DNA of 53,346 nt from Spirochaetaceae bacterium (GTDB taxonomy: Bacteria; Spirochaetota; Spirochaetia; SZUA-6; Bin103): positions 1-53,346 of the forward strand of contig JAPOQV010000239.1 of the NCBI GenBank assembly GCA_026710565.1, written 5' to 3'. Positions 32,700 to 40,867 of this stretch are shown here, one piece after another (position 1 is the stretch's first letter; every line of letters starts with the position of its first letter). The notes beneath the pieces are model-generated. The model was not told the origin of the DNA and searched no databases. It saw only the letters and a program-made list of their open reading frames with translations. A program made the translations under genes and the position numbers.

Positions 32700-32908
32700 T
32701 TTCGACTGTGGACGAGGAACGAAAGCCGGACGTAGATCTGGCCGTTGACTCACCGCAGTATCTCCGTCTGGTCTCGATAGCGCTCGACAGCCCGTTCAAG
32801 GTCGACGTCGTCGATCTACCGAACGCCAGCCCGGTAATCAGCCGGGCTGGCGTTCATCATGGCAAAGTGATGTATGAACGAGAGAGCGCCCGTCGCAACG
32901 TTGATTGA
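32700..32908 (+). pseudogene. Remnant of a nucleotidyltransferase (MNT) antitoxin gene
   Basis: The plus frame read through this segment gives KPDVDLAVDSPQYLRLVSIA, then PFKVDVVDLPNASPVISRAG and VHHGKVMYERE. This is the DxD half and C-terminal end of a minimal nucleotidyltransferase; the expected Gly-Ser motif upstream is missing and replaced by unrelated sequence. No HEPN partner follows. The rest of 32433-32965 (apart from the fucosidase remnant and this) holds nothing else I recognise. Confidence 0.6.
32821..32855. repeat. Perfect 14-bp hairpin
   Basis: GAACGCCAGCCCGG (32821-32834) and CCGGGCTGGCGTTC (32842-32855) are exact inverted repeats around a 7-nt loop. No T-tract follows on either strand. 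It lies inside the nucleotidyltransferase remnant, and downstream (in the other orientation) of the NYN gene, where it could act as a factor-dependent terminator or mRNA barrier. Confidence 0.7.
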
Positions 32909-32965
32909 TCGCAGAGCTGCCGAGACCAACCTGAAAGCCGACGGCCGCATCCGGTACGGAGCGAC

Positions 32966-33868
32966 CTACCCTCCCGCAATCGGACTGTCCGGCCGCCTCA
33001 CGTCAAGCGCGCACGGGCCACGGTCGTTGTTGCCCAGCACGAACAGGACCATCTCGCCCACCTGTAGCTCATCGAAGTCTCCGTTCTTCACGGACCGCCA
33101 ATGGAAGAACAGGTTGTCACCGCCCGAATCCGGCGTGATGAAGCCGAAGCCGTCCTTGAGATTCTGTATGACACCTTCCTGCAGCTCATCCGACGCGACG
33201 CTGGGTCGCGCGGCCCGTGCAACGGATGGCTGGGGCGGAGCGACGAACAGGTTGTTCACGACCCGGTCGCCGCTGCGTGACCGGTCGTCGATGATGCCGT
33301 CCATCATGACCGGATAGGTGACTTCGTTGATCAGGAACTGAGACGCTCGAGTCTCTCGTTCCTGACCGTCAACCCCGCTCGTCTTGAAGTCCCATGCCGT
33401 GACCATCGTCCGCGTTCCGAGGGTGTTCAGCTTGCGAACCAACGGGACGTAGTCACCGTCCCCTGCGACCAGCACGACGACGTTGAACTTCTTGTAGATG
33501 GCGAGCTCGAATGCTTCGAGGGCGAACCACACGTCGACGCCCTTCTCGCCACGTGGGGTGGATGGAAGAAAGTGAGTCGTAACGCCCTCATTGATCAGAA
33601 CATCCTCGAAGACCCGCTCCCGATACAGCACGTCACGATCCTGCGCATCGGCAGCCGAGACCCGCGCCCGGAAATAGTGGGCGTCCACGATCTGACAGTA
33701 GCGGGCGTCCGCCTGCTCGTTCTTCGCAACTTCCTCTCGTATGAAATCGTGCAGGCCCGAAATGCTGATCCGTGCCTTCCGTTGATGATCGTAGCAGTAA
33801 TAGTTGCTCACGTGCGAAAAGTAACTTCCGTCGTAGAACACCCCGATTCTCGTCAATTTCGTGTCCAT
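32966..33868 (-). CDS. NYN (PIN-like) nuclease domain fused to cold-shock-type RNA-binding domain
   Basis: A 300-residue protein with an AGGAGGTG ribosome binding site directly before its ATG at 33868. The N-terminal about 190 residues form an NYN/LabA-type PIN-like domain: GVFYDGSYF with Asp13, KGVDVWFALEAF with Asp112 and VAGDGDYVPLVRKL with Asp137 and Asp139. After a Pro/Ala linker, residues about 231-292 form a cold-shock-like OB fold (GVIQNLKDGFGFI, DNLFFHW, CALDVRR) with RNP-like motifs. The architecture implies an RNase targeted to single-stranded RNA by the OB domain. It sits 41 nt after the glycosidase-like gene and may be cotranscribed with it. Confidence 0.88.
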   Translation of the reverse strand: MDTKLTRIGVFYDGSYFSHVSNYYCYDHQRKARISISGLHDFIREEVAKNEQADARYCQIVDAHYFRARVSAADAQDRDVLYRERVFEDVLINEGVTTHFLPSTPRGEKGVDVWFALEAFELAIYKKFNVVVLVAGDGDYVPLVRKLNTLGTRTMVTAWDFKTSGVDGQERETRASQFLINEVTYPVMMDGIIDDRSRSGDRVVNNLFVAPPQPSVARAARPSVASDELQEGVIQNLKDGFGFITPDSGGDNLFFHWRSVKNGDFDELQVGEMVLFVLGNNDRGPCALDVRRPDSPIAGG

Positions 33869-33909
33869 TGCACCTCCTGCAATCTCTGATGAGAGATCGG
33901 GACGCGCGC

Positions 33910-35424
33910 TCAGCGGGCGTAGATCGCGTAGAGCTGGCCGTCCTCCGGGCGGATGCCGGCGAACGTGACCTGCAGCCGCAGCGCGCCGGAGTCGGCCGGC
34001 ACGGGGCGCTGCCAGCGGATCGGCTCGCGCAGTCCGGCGGCCGGCGCGGCATCCCGCTGGCTCTGCTGCCCCGGCACCAGGTCCTCCTGGCCTTCTCCGG
34101 CTCCTTCCAGCGCGGTAAGCACTGCGGCGTCGGCGCCGCTGAAGCCGGGCAGCGGATGGAAGCCTTCGTCCAGCAGCTCGAAGCGCAGCTCCGTGTACGG
34201 ACCCAGGCCGCCGACGTTGGCGCTGAATTCGGTGGCGCCGGCCAGCGGACACGTCACCAGGTGGCCGCCTTCGCCCCGCATCGCCTCGAAGTAGCCGATC
34301 CGGTCGCGCTCCCAGGTGGCAAGGCGCACCTCCACCGGCAGATTCCCCCACGCCTCGTACCACAGCATGGTCTTGTCTCCCCAGTTGACCATTCCCTGGC
34401 CGTGGCTGACCGTGGGCGGCTTGCCGACCACGGCGCCGGCCTCCTCGTAGGCGGGCAGGATCGGGAAGTCCTTGATCGGCTCCGAGAAGTGCAGGGCGTC
34501 GTGGCTGACCAGCAGGCCCAGGTCCATGGAGATGAGCTGGCGGTCGCTGCTGGGCGTACCGTGCCAGATGTCGTAGATGCCCAGGATCACGTTGCCGCGG
34601 TCCCAGAGGCCGGCCCCCAGGTGCACCTCCTCGCTCTGGTTCCACCTGGCCTTCGGCGCCGAGGACAGCGGGTCGTAGAGCAGCGGTTCCGGCGGCACCA
34701 TGTCGCGCCGGAAGCCCAGGCACGACGCCTGCGTCCAGGTCTCGAAGTCGTAGGAGGCGAAGGTCGCGAGCGCCCGCCCCGTGGTGTAGTGCGCGCCGCC
34801 CTGGCCGTTGACGTAGTAGCAGCCGTTGTGGCGGATCAGCCCGGTCTGCTCCAGGCCGGGGCCGACCGGGTTGTTCGGCGACTCGGTCCAGTTGAGGCCG
34901 TCGGCGCTGTAGGCGGCGGCGAACTGGTTGCCGTACGCCTCGCTCTCGAAGACGCACTTGAAGCGCCGCGCCGGGTCGGGGTCGTCCGGCTCGTACATCA
35001 CCGGCAGGGCGGCGAAGTCGCAGCGGCCGGCACGCAGGTTGACGATGTTGTTGTGCTTGCTGCCGTTGAATTCGATCAGGCCCAGATCGGGCTTGTCCCA
35101 GTGCACGCCGTCGGTGCTGGTGGCATAGCAGCAGCGGAGCTGGCCGCCGTTGCCGCCGTCCGCATCGAGCGTGCTTCTGGCCAGGTACCACATGCGCAGC
35201 TCGCCGTCGATGGGGATGACGGTGCCGTAGAAGCGGGTGCAGAAGTCGTCGGCTGCCCCCGGCTCGCCGGTGGCGACGACGATCGGGTTGCCGCGGCCGG
35301 GGATCTTGCCCGGGATGAGCTGCAGCCGGAGGCCGGCCGAGAACGGGCAACTATAGGTGTCGAACGGGAACAGGACGGCCTCTTCGACGAGGGGGTTGGG
35401 GACGCTGTTCTGGACGGTGATCAT
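33910..35424 (-). CDS. Beta-propeller glycoside hydrolase-like protein (GH43/GH32-like), copy 1
   Basis: A 504-residue protein starting at the ATG at 35424 (MITVQNSVPNPLVEE). Repeated short blades such as YATSTDGVHWDKPDLGL, YSADGLNWTESPNNP and the FASYDFETWTQ strand are typical of five-bladed propeller glycosidases of the GH43/GH32/GH68 group. The C-terminal about 120 residues form a beta-sandwich. It has no signal peptide and resembles the protein encoded just upstream, including the C-terminal pattern with ELLDEGFHPLPGFSGADA. I cannot confirm the full set of catalytic acids, so activity and substrate stay open. Confidence 0.75.
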   Translation of the reverse strand: MITVQNSVPNPLVEEAVLFPFDTYSCPFSAGLRLQLIPGKIPGRGNPIVVATGEPGAADDFCTRFYGTVIPIDGELRMWYLARSTLDADGGNGGQLRCCYATSTDGVHWDKPDLGLIEFNGSKHNNIVNLRAGRCDFAALPVMYEPDDPDPARRFKCVFESEAYGNQFAAAYSADGLNWTESPNNPVGPGLEQTGLIRHNGCYYVNGQGGAHYTTGRALATFASYDFETWTQASCLGFRRDMVPPEPLLYDPLSSAPKARWNQSEEVHLGAGLWDRGNVILGIYDIWHGTPSSDRQLISMDLGLLVSHDALHFSEPIKDFPILPAYEEAGAVVGKPPTVSHGQGMVNWGDKTMLWYEAWGNLPVEVRLATWERDRIGYFEAMRGEGGHLVTCPLAGATEFSANVGGLGPYTELRFELLDEGFHPLPGFSGADAAVLTALEGAGEGQEDLVPGQQSQRDAAPAAGLREPIRWQRPVPADSGALRLQVTFAGIRPEDGQLYAIYAR

Positions 35425-35470
35425 GCGGTGCTCCTTGGTCGGGCTCCGGGTGGCCCGAGGGTCCGGGACG

Positions 35471-36892
35471 TCATTGCAGCCAGTAGCTGTACAGGCGCGA
35501 GTTGGCCATGTGGAAGCGGACCCGCGCGGGCGCGGCGATGGCGGACAGCGGCCGGCCCCCCGCCTCCCCGCGCCAGCGGATGACCTGATCGGTCGCGTCG
35601 GCGCTGACGGCGATGCAGTCGTCGGCGGCATAGCCCGGGATCGGGCGGTAGCCCTCGTCCAGCAGCTCCGCCGCGATGCGGCCGAAGTCGCACTTGGCGT
35701 TGACGTGCAGCTCGGCACCGGCCAGCTCGAACGGCACCGTGGTGATGGTGCCGCCGTCGTAGCTGGCGTCGATGGAGGCGAAGCCGTCCAGCCGCAACGT
35801 GGCCAGCCCGATGGACATGCCGCCGCGCTCCTGGTCGGGGTCGATTCTGGGCTCGAACTCGCCCACCACCTTGTTGTGGCGGCGGGAGGTGCCCCGGTAG
35901 TAGATGTGCAGGCGGTCGCCCACCGGCACCGGCGGGGCGCCGGTGAGCATGATCTGGAAGCGGTCCCAGTCGCCCACCTCGCCCAGCCCGACCAGCGACT
36001 CGGCCGCCGGCGCCCGCATCCAGACGTCGCCGTCGCGGCTGGTCAGCAGCCGCAGCGTCTGCGACTGGTGCTCCGCCCGCCGGTCGAAGTGGGTCATGAT
36101 GCCCAGATACTGCGCGCCGTAGACGAAGCCGTTGTTGTTGTACAGCGACTCCTCGTGGTTGAGCTGGAACAGGAAGCGCTCCGGCTTCGTCCAGGTGACG
36201 AAGTCCTCGCTCACCGACATCACCCGCCAGCCGGGGTGGTCGCCGGCGCCGCGCAGCATCGCCACGTAGCGGCGGCGGCGCGTGTCGATCATCATCGCCT
36301 GCGCGTCGCCGATCGGCCCCAGGTCGGCGGTGCCCGGCCGCGGGTGGTAGCGGACGATCGGCTCCGGCGTGAAGGTCCAGCGCATGCCGTCGGGCGATGT
36401 GCCGGTGTAGATCCCGCTCAGCGGCCCGTCCCAGTCGTAGCTCGCCCAGCCGATCGCCTTGTAGCGGCGCTCGGGGTCGGGATCCATGGGATCCTTCACC
36501 ATCGTCTCGAAGTGGTCCCTTCCGTCATGGTACTCGGCCGGCACGACGATGTTGTTGTCCTTGTTTCCGAGCGCCTCGTGCAGGCCGAGCACGGGCTTGG
36601 TCCAGTTGACACCGTCGTCGGACAGCGCCAGGCACTGCACGTGCTCCTTGTCGGGGGCATACATCCCGGCCATGTACCACGCCTTGAAGACGCCCTCCTC
36701 ATGGTCGTAGATGACCGAGGCGGTCATGCCGCCCATCCGCTCCCACGGCTCTTCCTGGGCAAGGACGGGAAGGCCGTGCTTGCGGGCCTGGTGGAAGGCG
36801 CGGCTCACGTTGTCGCGGCGGGCGACGTCGAGCAGGTCGACGAACAGGCGCCGCTCCCGATTCAGCCGCTCCGGGCTGGTTCCGTCACTCAC
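35471..36892 (-). CDS. Beta-propeller glycoside hydrolase-like protein (GH43/GH32-like), copy 2
   Basis: A 473-residue protein with the same general fold as copy 1. Propeller-type segments include CLALSDDGVNWTKPVLGL, YTGTSPDGMRWTFTPEP and VSEDFVTWTKPE, and the C-terminal beta domain has TTVPFELAGAELHVNAKCDF and ELLDEGYRPIPGYAADD. It is the first gene of the pair; 46 nt separate the two. Probably these cytoplasmic proteins act on imported oligosaccharides. The 155 nt upstream, towards the RHH antitoxin gene, contain only the regulatory element listed at 36992. Confidence 0.75.
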   Translation of the reverse strand: MSDGTSPERLNRERRLFVDLLDVARRDNVSRAFHQARKHGLPVLAQEEPWERMGGMTASVIYDHEEGVFKAWYMAGMYAPDKEHVQCLALSDDGVNWTKPVLGLHEALGNKDNNIVVPAEYHDGRDHFETMVKDPMDPDPERRYKAIGWASYDWDGPLSGIYTGTSPDGMRWTFTPEPIVRYHPRPGTADLGPIGDAQAMMIDTRRRRYVAMLRGAGDHPGWRVMSVSEDFVTWTKPERFLFQLNHEESLYNNNGFVYGAQYLGIMTHFDRRAEHQSQTLRLLTSRDGDVWMRAPAAESLVGLGEVGDWDRFQIMLTGAPPVPVGDRLHIYYRGTSRRHNKVVGEFEPRIDPDQERGGMSIGLATLRLDGFASIDASYDGGTITTVPFELAGAELHVNAKCDFGRIAAELLDEGYRPIPGYAADDCIAVSADATDQVIRWRGEAGGRPLSAIAAPARVRFHMANSRLYSYWLQ

Positions 36893-36991
36893 GCAGCCGA
36901 GGGTAGCACGATGGCGGCCCAGCGCCGTCCGGCTACCGGCGCAGGCTGCCCCATTCGCGCACGCCGGCGACAGTGTGCGCTACGTATTCGG

Positions 36992-37034
36992 TTGACACGA
37001 TGGGTGCATTCACACATTGAATTCATTGAATGCA
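36992..37034 (+). promoter_or_regulatory. Promoter with operator-like inverted repeat for the RHH/PIN pair
   Basis: TTGACA (36992-36997) is followed after 19 nt by TTGAAT (37017-37022). TGCATTCA at 37005-37012 is the exact inverted repeat of TGAATGCA at 37027-37034, and a central TGAATTCA palindrome lies between them. These overlap the promoter and end 13 nt before the antitoxin start, as expected for autorepression by an RHH antitoxin-toxin complex. Confidence 0.55.
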
Positions 37035-37047
37035 AAAGACCTCACCC

Positions 37048-37299
37048 ATGAAACATCTCACGGTTCGCAACGTTCCGGCAGAACTCGCTCGCGCCCTGAC
37101 GGAAGAGAAGACACGCCGCGGTGTATCCCTGAATCAGGCGGTGATCGATCTGTTGCGGCGCTCGCTCGGGCAGGGTCCGGACGCACCGTATGACAACGGG
37201 CTCGGTCACTTGGCCGGTGACTGGAGCGAAGAGGACCTGCGGGAGTTCGAGACCAACACGAAGATGTTCGAGCAGATCGATGAGGAATTGTGGCGCTGA
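37048..37299 (+). CDS. FitA/VapB-like ribbon-helix-helix antitoxin
   Basis: An 83-residue protein (MKHLTVRNVPAELARALTEE) with an N-terminal RHH DNA-binding fold of the FitA type and an acidic C-terminal tail (DWSEEDLREFETN to EELWR) that would occupy the toxin. ATG 37048 is preferred over ATG 37030 because the strand of the RHH starts there. The stop overlaps the first base of the PIN gene (TGATG at 37297-37301). Confidence 0.88.
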   Translation: MKHLTVRNVPAELARALTEEKTRRGVSLNQAVIDLLRRSLGQGPDAPYDNGLGHLAGDWSEEDLREFETNTKMFEQIDEELWR

Positions 37300-37730
37300 T
37301 GCGGATCTGCCTGGACACGTCGGCATACAGCCACTTCCGGCGGGGCGTTCCCGAAGCCGTGCGAGCGGTGACACGCGCACGGTGGGTCGGCATGACGGCC
37401 ATCGTCCTGGGCGAGCTCAGAGTGGGGTTCCGCCTCGGCTCCCGGGCTGTGGAAAACGAGGAGCGGCTTCGCCAATTCCTGGCTGAGCCGGTCGTTGCTG
37501 CCCTGGACGTGGATGACGAAGCGGCAGCGCACTACGCGGACATCGTGGTGGAGCTCCGGCGCGCGGGGACGCCGCTCCCCACCAACGACATCTGGATCGC
37601 GGCACTGGCAGCGCGAGAGGGAGCCACCGTGGTCACCGCGGACTGCCACTTTGACCGGATCGGGCGTATTGGGTCGCTGATTCTGCCGGTCGAGCCATGG
37701 GCCCGGGACCGTGCCCTTGGAGAGGTGTGA
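37299..37730 (+). CDS. PIN-domain toxin (FitB/VapC-type)
   Basis: A 143-residue PIN protein beginning MRICLDTSAYSHFRRG with Asp6. Other acidic site residues are Glu in VLGELRVGF, Asp in TNDIWIAALA and Asp in VTADCHFDRI, so the active site is complete. Coupled to the upstream RHH antitoxin, it probably cleaves RNA when released. The remaining 384 nt to the next gene include the remnant of another antitoxin. Confidence 0.9.
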   Translation: MRICLDTSAYSHFRRGVPEAVRAVTRARWVGMTAIVLGELRVGFRLGSRAVENEERLRQFLAEPVVAALDVDDEAAAHYADIVVELRRAGTPLPTNDIWIAALAAREGATVVTADCHFDRIGRIGSLILPVEPWARDRALGEV

Positions 37731-37786
37731 ACGACGGCTGCACGCTCCGAGCCCACGATACCCGAGAGGATCCCGACACCGACCGT

Positions 37787-37915
37787 GGGGGGATTCTCCG
37801 GGAGGAGTTCCTGGAGCCGCTTGGGATGACCCCCTGTCGTCTCGCTAGGGAACTGCGGGTGGCCACCAGTTCCGTGCTCGACATAGTCCACGGGCGTCGC
37901 CGATCCGCCGTGACC
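37787..37915 (+). pseudogene. HigA-type (HTH) antitoxin remnant
   Basis: Read in the plus frame, this stretch gives GGILREEFLEPLGMTPCRLA followed by RELRVATSSVLDIVHGRRRS. This is the core of HigA-family antidotes (consensus PGEILREEFLEPLGLS...RLA..IGV....I..I..G.R). Sequence before and after it is unrelated and Arg/Pro rich, and no HigB is present. The remnant reads in frame into the next gene, but I reject that as one protein. The rest of 37731-38113 shows nothing else. Confidence 0.6.
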
Positions 37916-38113
37916 CGGCCCGCACGTCCAGGCGGCGGTCCAGGCCGTCGTCCGCGGCCCCCGGCCTGCCAGGGTCGGCCGCGCCAGCAGGGCGCGCAGC
38001 CGCCGGCGTCGCTCGCTCCCAGGATCTGGTCGATCGTCAGCGACGTCCACGACAGCGGCCGGCCCGACGCGGGGGCTTTCGCGTGGTGTGACGACCCGGT
38101 ATCCTGCGAAGCC

Positions 38114-39172
38114 ATGGCTGAGGCGGATCTGGGCGTTCGCGACGCGAAGGGCGAGTGGCAGCCGGCGAATCTCCCGCAGCCGTCCCCGATGTGGGACCGG
38201 CCGGTGCGGATGAAGGTGATTCTCAAGGCGATCTTCGGCCACGACGGCATCCTGTGGCCGAAGAACCTGGTCTACATGGGCATCGCGGTGGTTGCGTGGC
38301 TCTTTCTGACACCGTCGCTGGAGCGTACCGCCACCTTCCAGGTCGGCTGGATCGCGGAGATCTACCTGCGCAACGTCGCGCTCCTCGTCCTGATCGCCGG
38401 CGGCTTGCACCTGCGGCTGTACATCAAGCGCGCGCAGGGGAAGCAGTTCAAGTACAACGGCCGCTGGCTGGCGAAGAAGAACCGGGCGTTCCTGTTCGGC
38501 AACCAGACCTGGGACAACATGTTCTGGTCGCTGGTCTCCGGCGCCGGCATCTGGACCGCGTACGAGGCGGTGACCCTGTGGATGTACGGCAACGGCTGGC
38601 TGCCGCGGGTCGAGTGGCGGTCGCCGGCCGGCATCGCCTACTGCTCGCTGATGATGATCGCGGTCCTGTTCATACGGCAGATGCACTTCTACTGGACGCA
38701 CCGGTGGACGCACTGGAAGCCGCTCTACAAGATGGCGCACTACCTCCACCACCGCAACGTCAACATCGGCCCGTGGTCGGGGCTGTCCATGCACCCGATC
38801 GAGCACCTGATCTACTTCTCCGGCGTGCTCGTGCACTGGGTGATTCCGTCGCACCCCATCCACGCGGTGTTCCACCTCATGCACACCGGGCTGAGCCCGG
38901 CGGCCGGCCACTCCGGGTTCTCGGAGTTCGTGCTAAAGGACGACAAGACCGTCAGCAACGGCGGCTACTTCCACTACCTGCACCACCGCTACTTCGAGTG
39001 CAACTACGGCAACGAGGGCGTGCCGCTGGACAAGTGGTTCGGCAGCTTCCACGACGGCTCGGCGGAGGCGCACGCGGCCATGCGCGGCCGACGCAAGGGG
39101 CTGGGGTTCCGGGACGGCCAGGCACGGGAGAAGACCGCCGTTCGGGAGAAGACCACCGCGGCGGCGGGATAG
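38114..39172 (+). CDS. Membrane fatty acid hydroxylase/sterol desaturase-family protein
   Basis: A 352-residue membrane protein with about four hydrophobic segments (near residues 52-67, 85-102, 170-190 and 232-250). Histidine clusters typical of the non-haem diiron superfamily are present: HFYWTHRWTH (191-200), HYLHHRN (209-215), HPIEHL (227-232) and HYLHHRY (287-293). The family hydroxylates or desaturates lipids, sterols or carotenoids; substrate unknown. The ATG at 38114 was chosen because the sequence before it contains the HigA remnant. It has a Lys/Arg-rich tail. The PP2C gene follows after 48 nt. Confidence 0.88.
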   Translation: MAEADLGVRDAKGEWQPANLPQPSPMWDRPVRMKVILKAIFGHDGILWPKNLVYMGIAVVAWLFLTPSLERTATFQVGWIAEIYLRNVALLVLIAGGLHLRLYIKRAQGKQFKYNGRWLAKKNRAFLFGNQTWDNMFWSLVSGAGIWTAYEAVTLWMYGNGWLPRVEWRSPAGIAYCSLMMIAVLFIRQMHFYWTHRWTHWKPLYKMAHYLHHRNVNIGPWSGLSMHPIEHLIYFSGVLVHWVIPSHPIHAVFHLMHTGLSPAAGHSGFSEFVLKDDKTVSNGGYFHYLHHRYFECNYGNEGVPLDKWFGSFHDGSAEAHAAMRGRRKGLGFRDGQAREKTAVREKTTAAAG

Positions 39173-39220
39173 AGACCCGGGCGGCGCCCGGGGTTGGGGG
39201 TAGCGACGAAATACTCGGAC

Positions 39221-40129
39221 ATGGGCGATTGGCTCGCTGAGGCGCTCGGTCTCGCAGGCTACGCGGACGGGGCGATCCACGCCGGTGCGGACGGCGCGAT
39301 GGCGCTCGGCATGCAGCAAGGGCCGCGCCCGGAGCAGCAGGATTGCGGCGTGGCGCTGCTCTGGGTGCCGCGCGGCGGCGTGTTGTCACCCCACGGTGCG
39401 GCCGTGGTCGCAGACGGCATGGGAGGCATGGAGGACGGCGGCTGGGCGAGTCGCCGCGCCGTGCAGATCGTCGTCGAGCGGTGCCTCTCCGGGGACCACG
39501 ATACTCCCCGCGACGTGCTCGCCGACGCCCTGGTTGCCGCGCAACGGGAAGTGGTGGAGGCGCTCCGCGGCCGGGGCGGCACGACCCTGACCGCCGCGGT
39601 CTGGAAGCGGCGGAACGGAATGCTCGTGCATGTCGGCGACACCCGCGCGCACCTGATCGAGCCCGGGCGCCCCTTCCGGTGCCTGACCACCGACCACACC
39701 CGCGCCGGTCTGGAGGACGCGCTGGAGCGGCTGACCACGGGCCGGCCCGAGGAACCGTATAGGCCGACCGAGCCGGACAGCAGCCTGCTCGACGCGATCG
39801 GCATACCGGAAGGAATCCTCGCCGAGCGGCACATCCTGCACACCCCGGCTGAAGGCAGGGTCGTCATGACCTCCGACGGCGCGCACGACCCGATCCGCTG
39901 GACTGGGACCGCCGCCTTCGAAGAGGAAGGGGACGAGGAGCGCTGGACCGCGCGGCGGAGCGTGGAGGCGATCTGGGATCGCCTGGCGGACGAGACGCTG
40001 ACGGACAACGCCACGGTCGTCGCGATCGAGCCCGGCCGGGCGCTGCAGCACGCGGCAGACGAGCTCCGCTTCGGCGACGTGGTGCTGGTCGGACCGACGG
40101 GCGTGCTGCGCGAGACGCTGGAGCGCTGA
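39221..40129 (+). CDS. PP2C-family serine/threonine phosphatase
   Basis: A 302-residue protein starting at the ATG at 39221 (MGDWLAEALGLAGYAD); a TTG further upstream is unlikely. Motifs are VVADGMGG (metal-binding Asp), the GGTTLTAAVWKRR block, VHVGDTRAHL, VMTSDGAHD and DNATVV, which together provide the PPM active site. It dephosphorylates Ser/Thr proteins; a cognate kinase is not in the window. No domain beyond the catalytic one is seen except a short C-terminal tail. It is convergent with the ABC transporter genes, with 15 nt between. Confidence 0.85.
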   Translation: MGDWLAEALGLAGYADGAIHAGADGAMALGMQQGPRPEQQDCGVALLWVPRGGVLSPHGAAVVADGMGGMEDGGWASRRAVQIVVERCLSGDHDTPRDVLADALVAAQREVVEALRGRGGTTLTAAVWKRRNGMLVHVGDTRAHLIEPGRPFRCLTTDHTRAGLEDALERLTTGRPEEPYRPTEPDSSLLDAIGIPEGILAERHILHTPAEGRVVMTSDGAHDPIRWTGTAAFEEEGDEERWTARRSVEAIWDRLADETLTDNATVVAIEPGRALQHAADELRFGDVVLVGPTGVLRETLER

Positions 40130-40144
40130 CGTCGATCGGGTGAG

Positions 40145-40867
40145 CTACCCCGGCGGCGAAGCCTCGCCTGAGGCACCGATCGCATCCAGGTACAGGTCCA
40201 CCGGATTCTTCTGAAACGGCGCGCGGTGCTGCGCCGCGATCCTCCCCTGGTCGATCACCACCAGGGTGTCGCCGATCGTGTCGAACACCTCCGCCACGTT
40301 GCTGGCCACGAAGATCGTGCGCCCTTCCTCACGGAGCCGCATCAGCGTCCGGCTCAGGGCGATGTTGGCAAGGACGTCCAGCCCGTTGTGCGGCTCGTCG
40401 AGCAGGATGTTGGCGGGGTTTCCGATCAGCGCGGCGACGAGCTGCACCTTCTTCTTCATTCCGGTGGAGTAGCTGTCGAACGAGTCGTCGATGAAGGCGT
40501 CCGCTTCCAGCTCGGTGATGAACCGCTCCAGTGCCGCATAGGCGTCGCGCTCGCCGGTCTTCAGGAGGCTCAGGTACTCCAGGTTCTCGCGGCCGGTGAG
40601 CCGCGCGAAGAAGTAGTCCTCATTCGGAAGGAACCCAAGTTGACGCTTCAGCGTGTAGATGTGGTCGTACTTCCACAGATCGTTCCCGTCGACCAGCACC
40701 GTGCCTGAGTCCGGGGCCAGCAGCCCCATGATCAGGCGCATCGTGGTGGTCTTGCCGGATCCGTTGCGCCCCAGCAGGCCGGTCACCCCGGGCTCGATCC
40801 GCAGGCTGACATCGAACACGCCCTTGCCGTTCCGGAATGTCTTGCCCACGCCCTGGAGCTCGATCAC
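40145..40867 (-). CDS. ABC transporter ATP-binding protein
   Basis: A 240-residue ATPase starting at a GTG at 40867 that overlaps the stop of the permease gene (GTGA). Walker A is GRNGSGKT (33-40), the signature is STGMKKK (a common variant of LSGGQ in ABC-2 type ATPases) and Walker B is ANILLDEPHNGLD. The next switch block is FVASNVAEVFD in place of the usual H-loop with His, where Asn replaces the histidine. It probably powers the adjacent membrane protein. The lack of a switch histidine is unusual and might lower ATPase activity. Confidence 0.88.
   Translation of the reverse strand: MIELQGVGKTFRNGKGVFDVSLRIEPGVTGLLGRNGSGKTTTMRLIMGLLAPDSGTVLVDGNDLWKYDHIYTLKRQLGFLPNEDYFFARLTGRENLEYLSLLKTGERDAYAALERFITELEADAFIDDSFDSYSTGMKKKVQLVAALIGNPANILLDEPHNGLDVLANIALSRTLMRLREEGRTIFVASNVAEVFDTIGDTLVVIDQGRIAAQHRAPFQKNPVDLYLDAIGASGEASPPG

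Noticed and set aside
37697..38113. N-terminal extension of the fatty acid hydroxylase-family protein
   Set aside because: The extension contains a HigA remnant and Arg/Pro-rich sequence; the family normally starts near the ATG at 38114.
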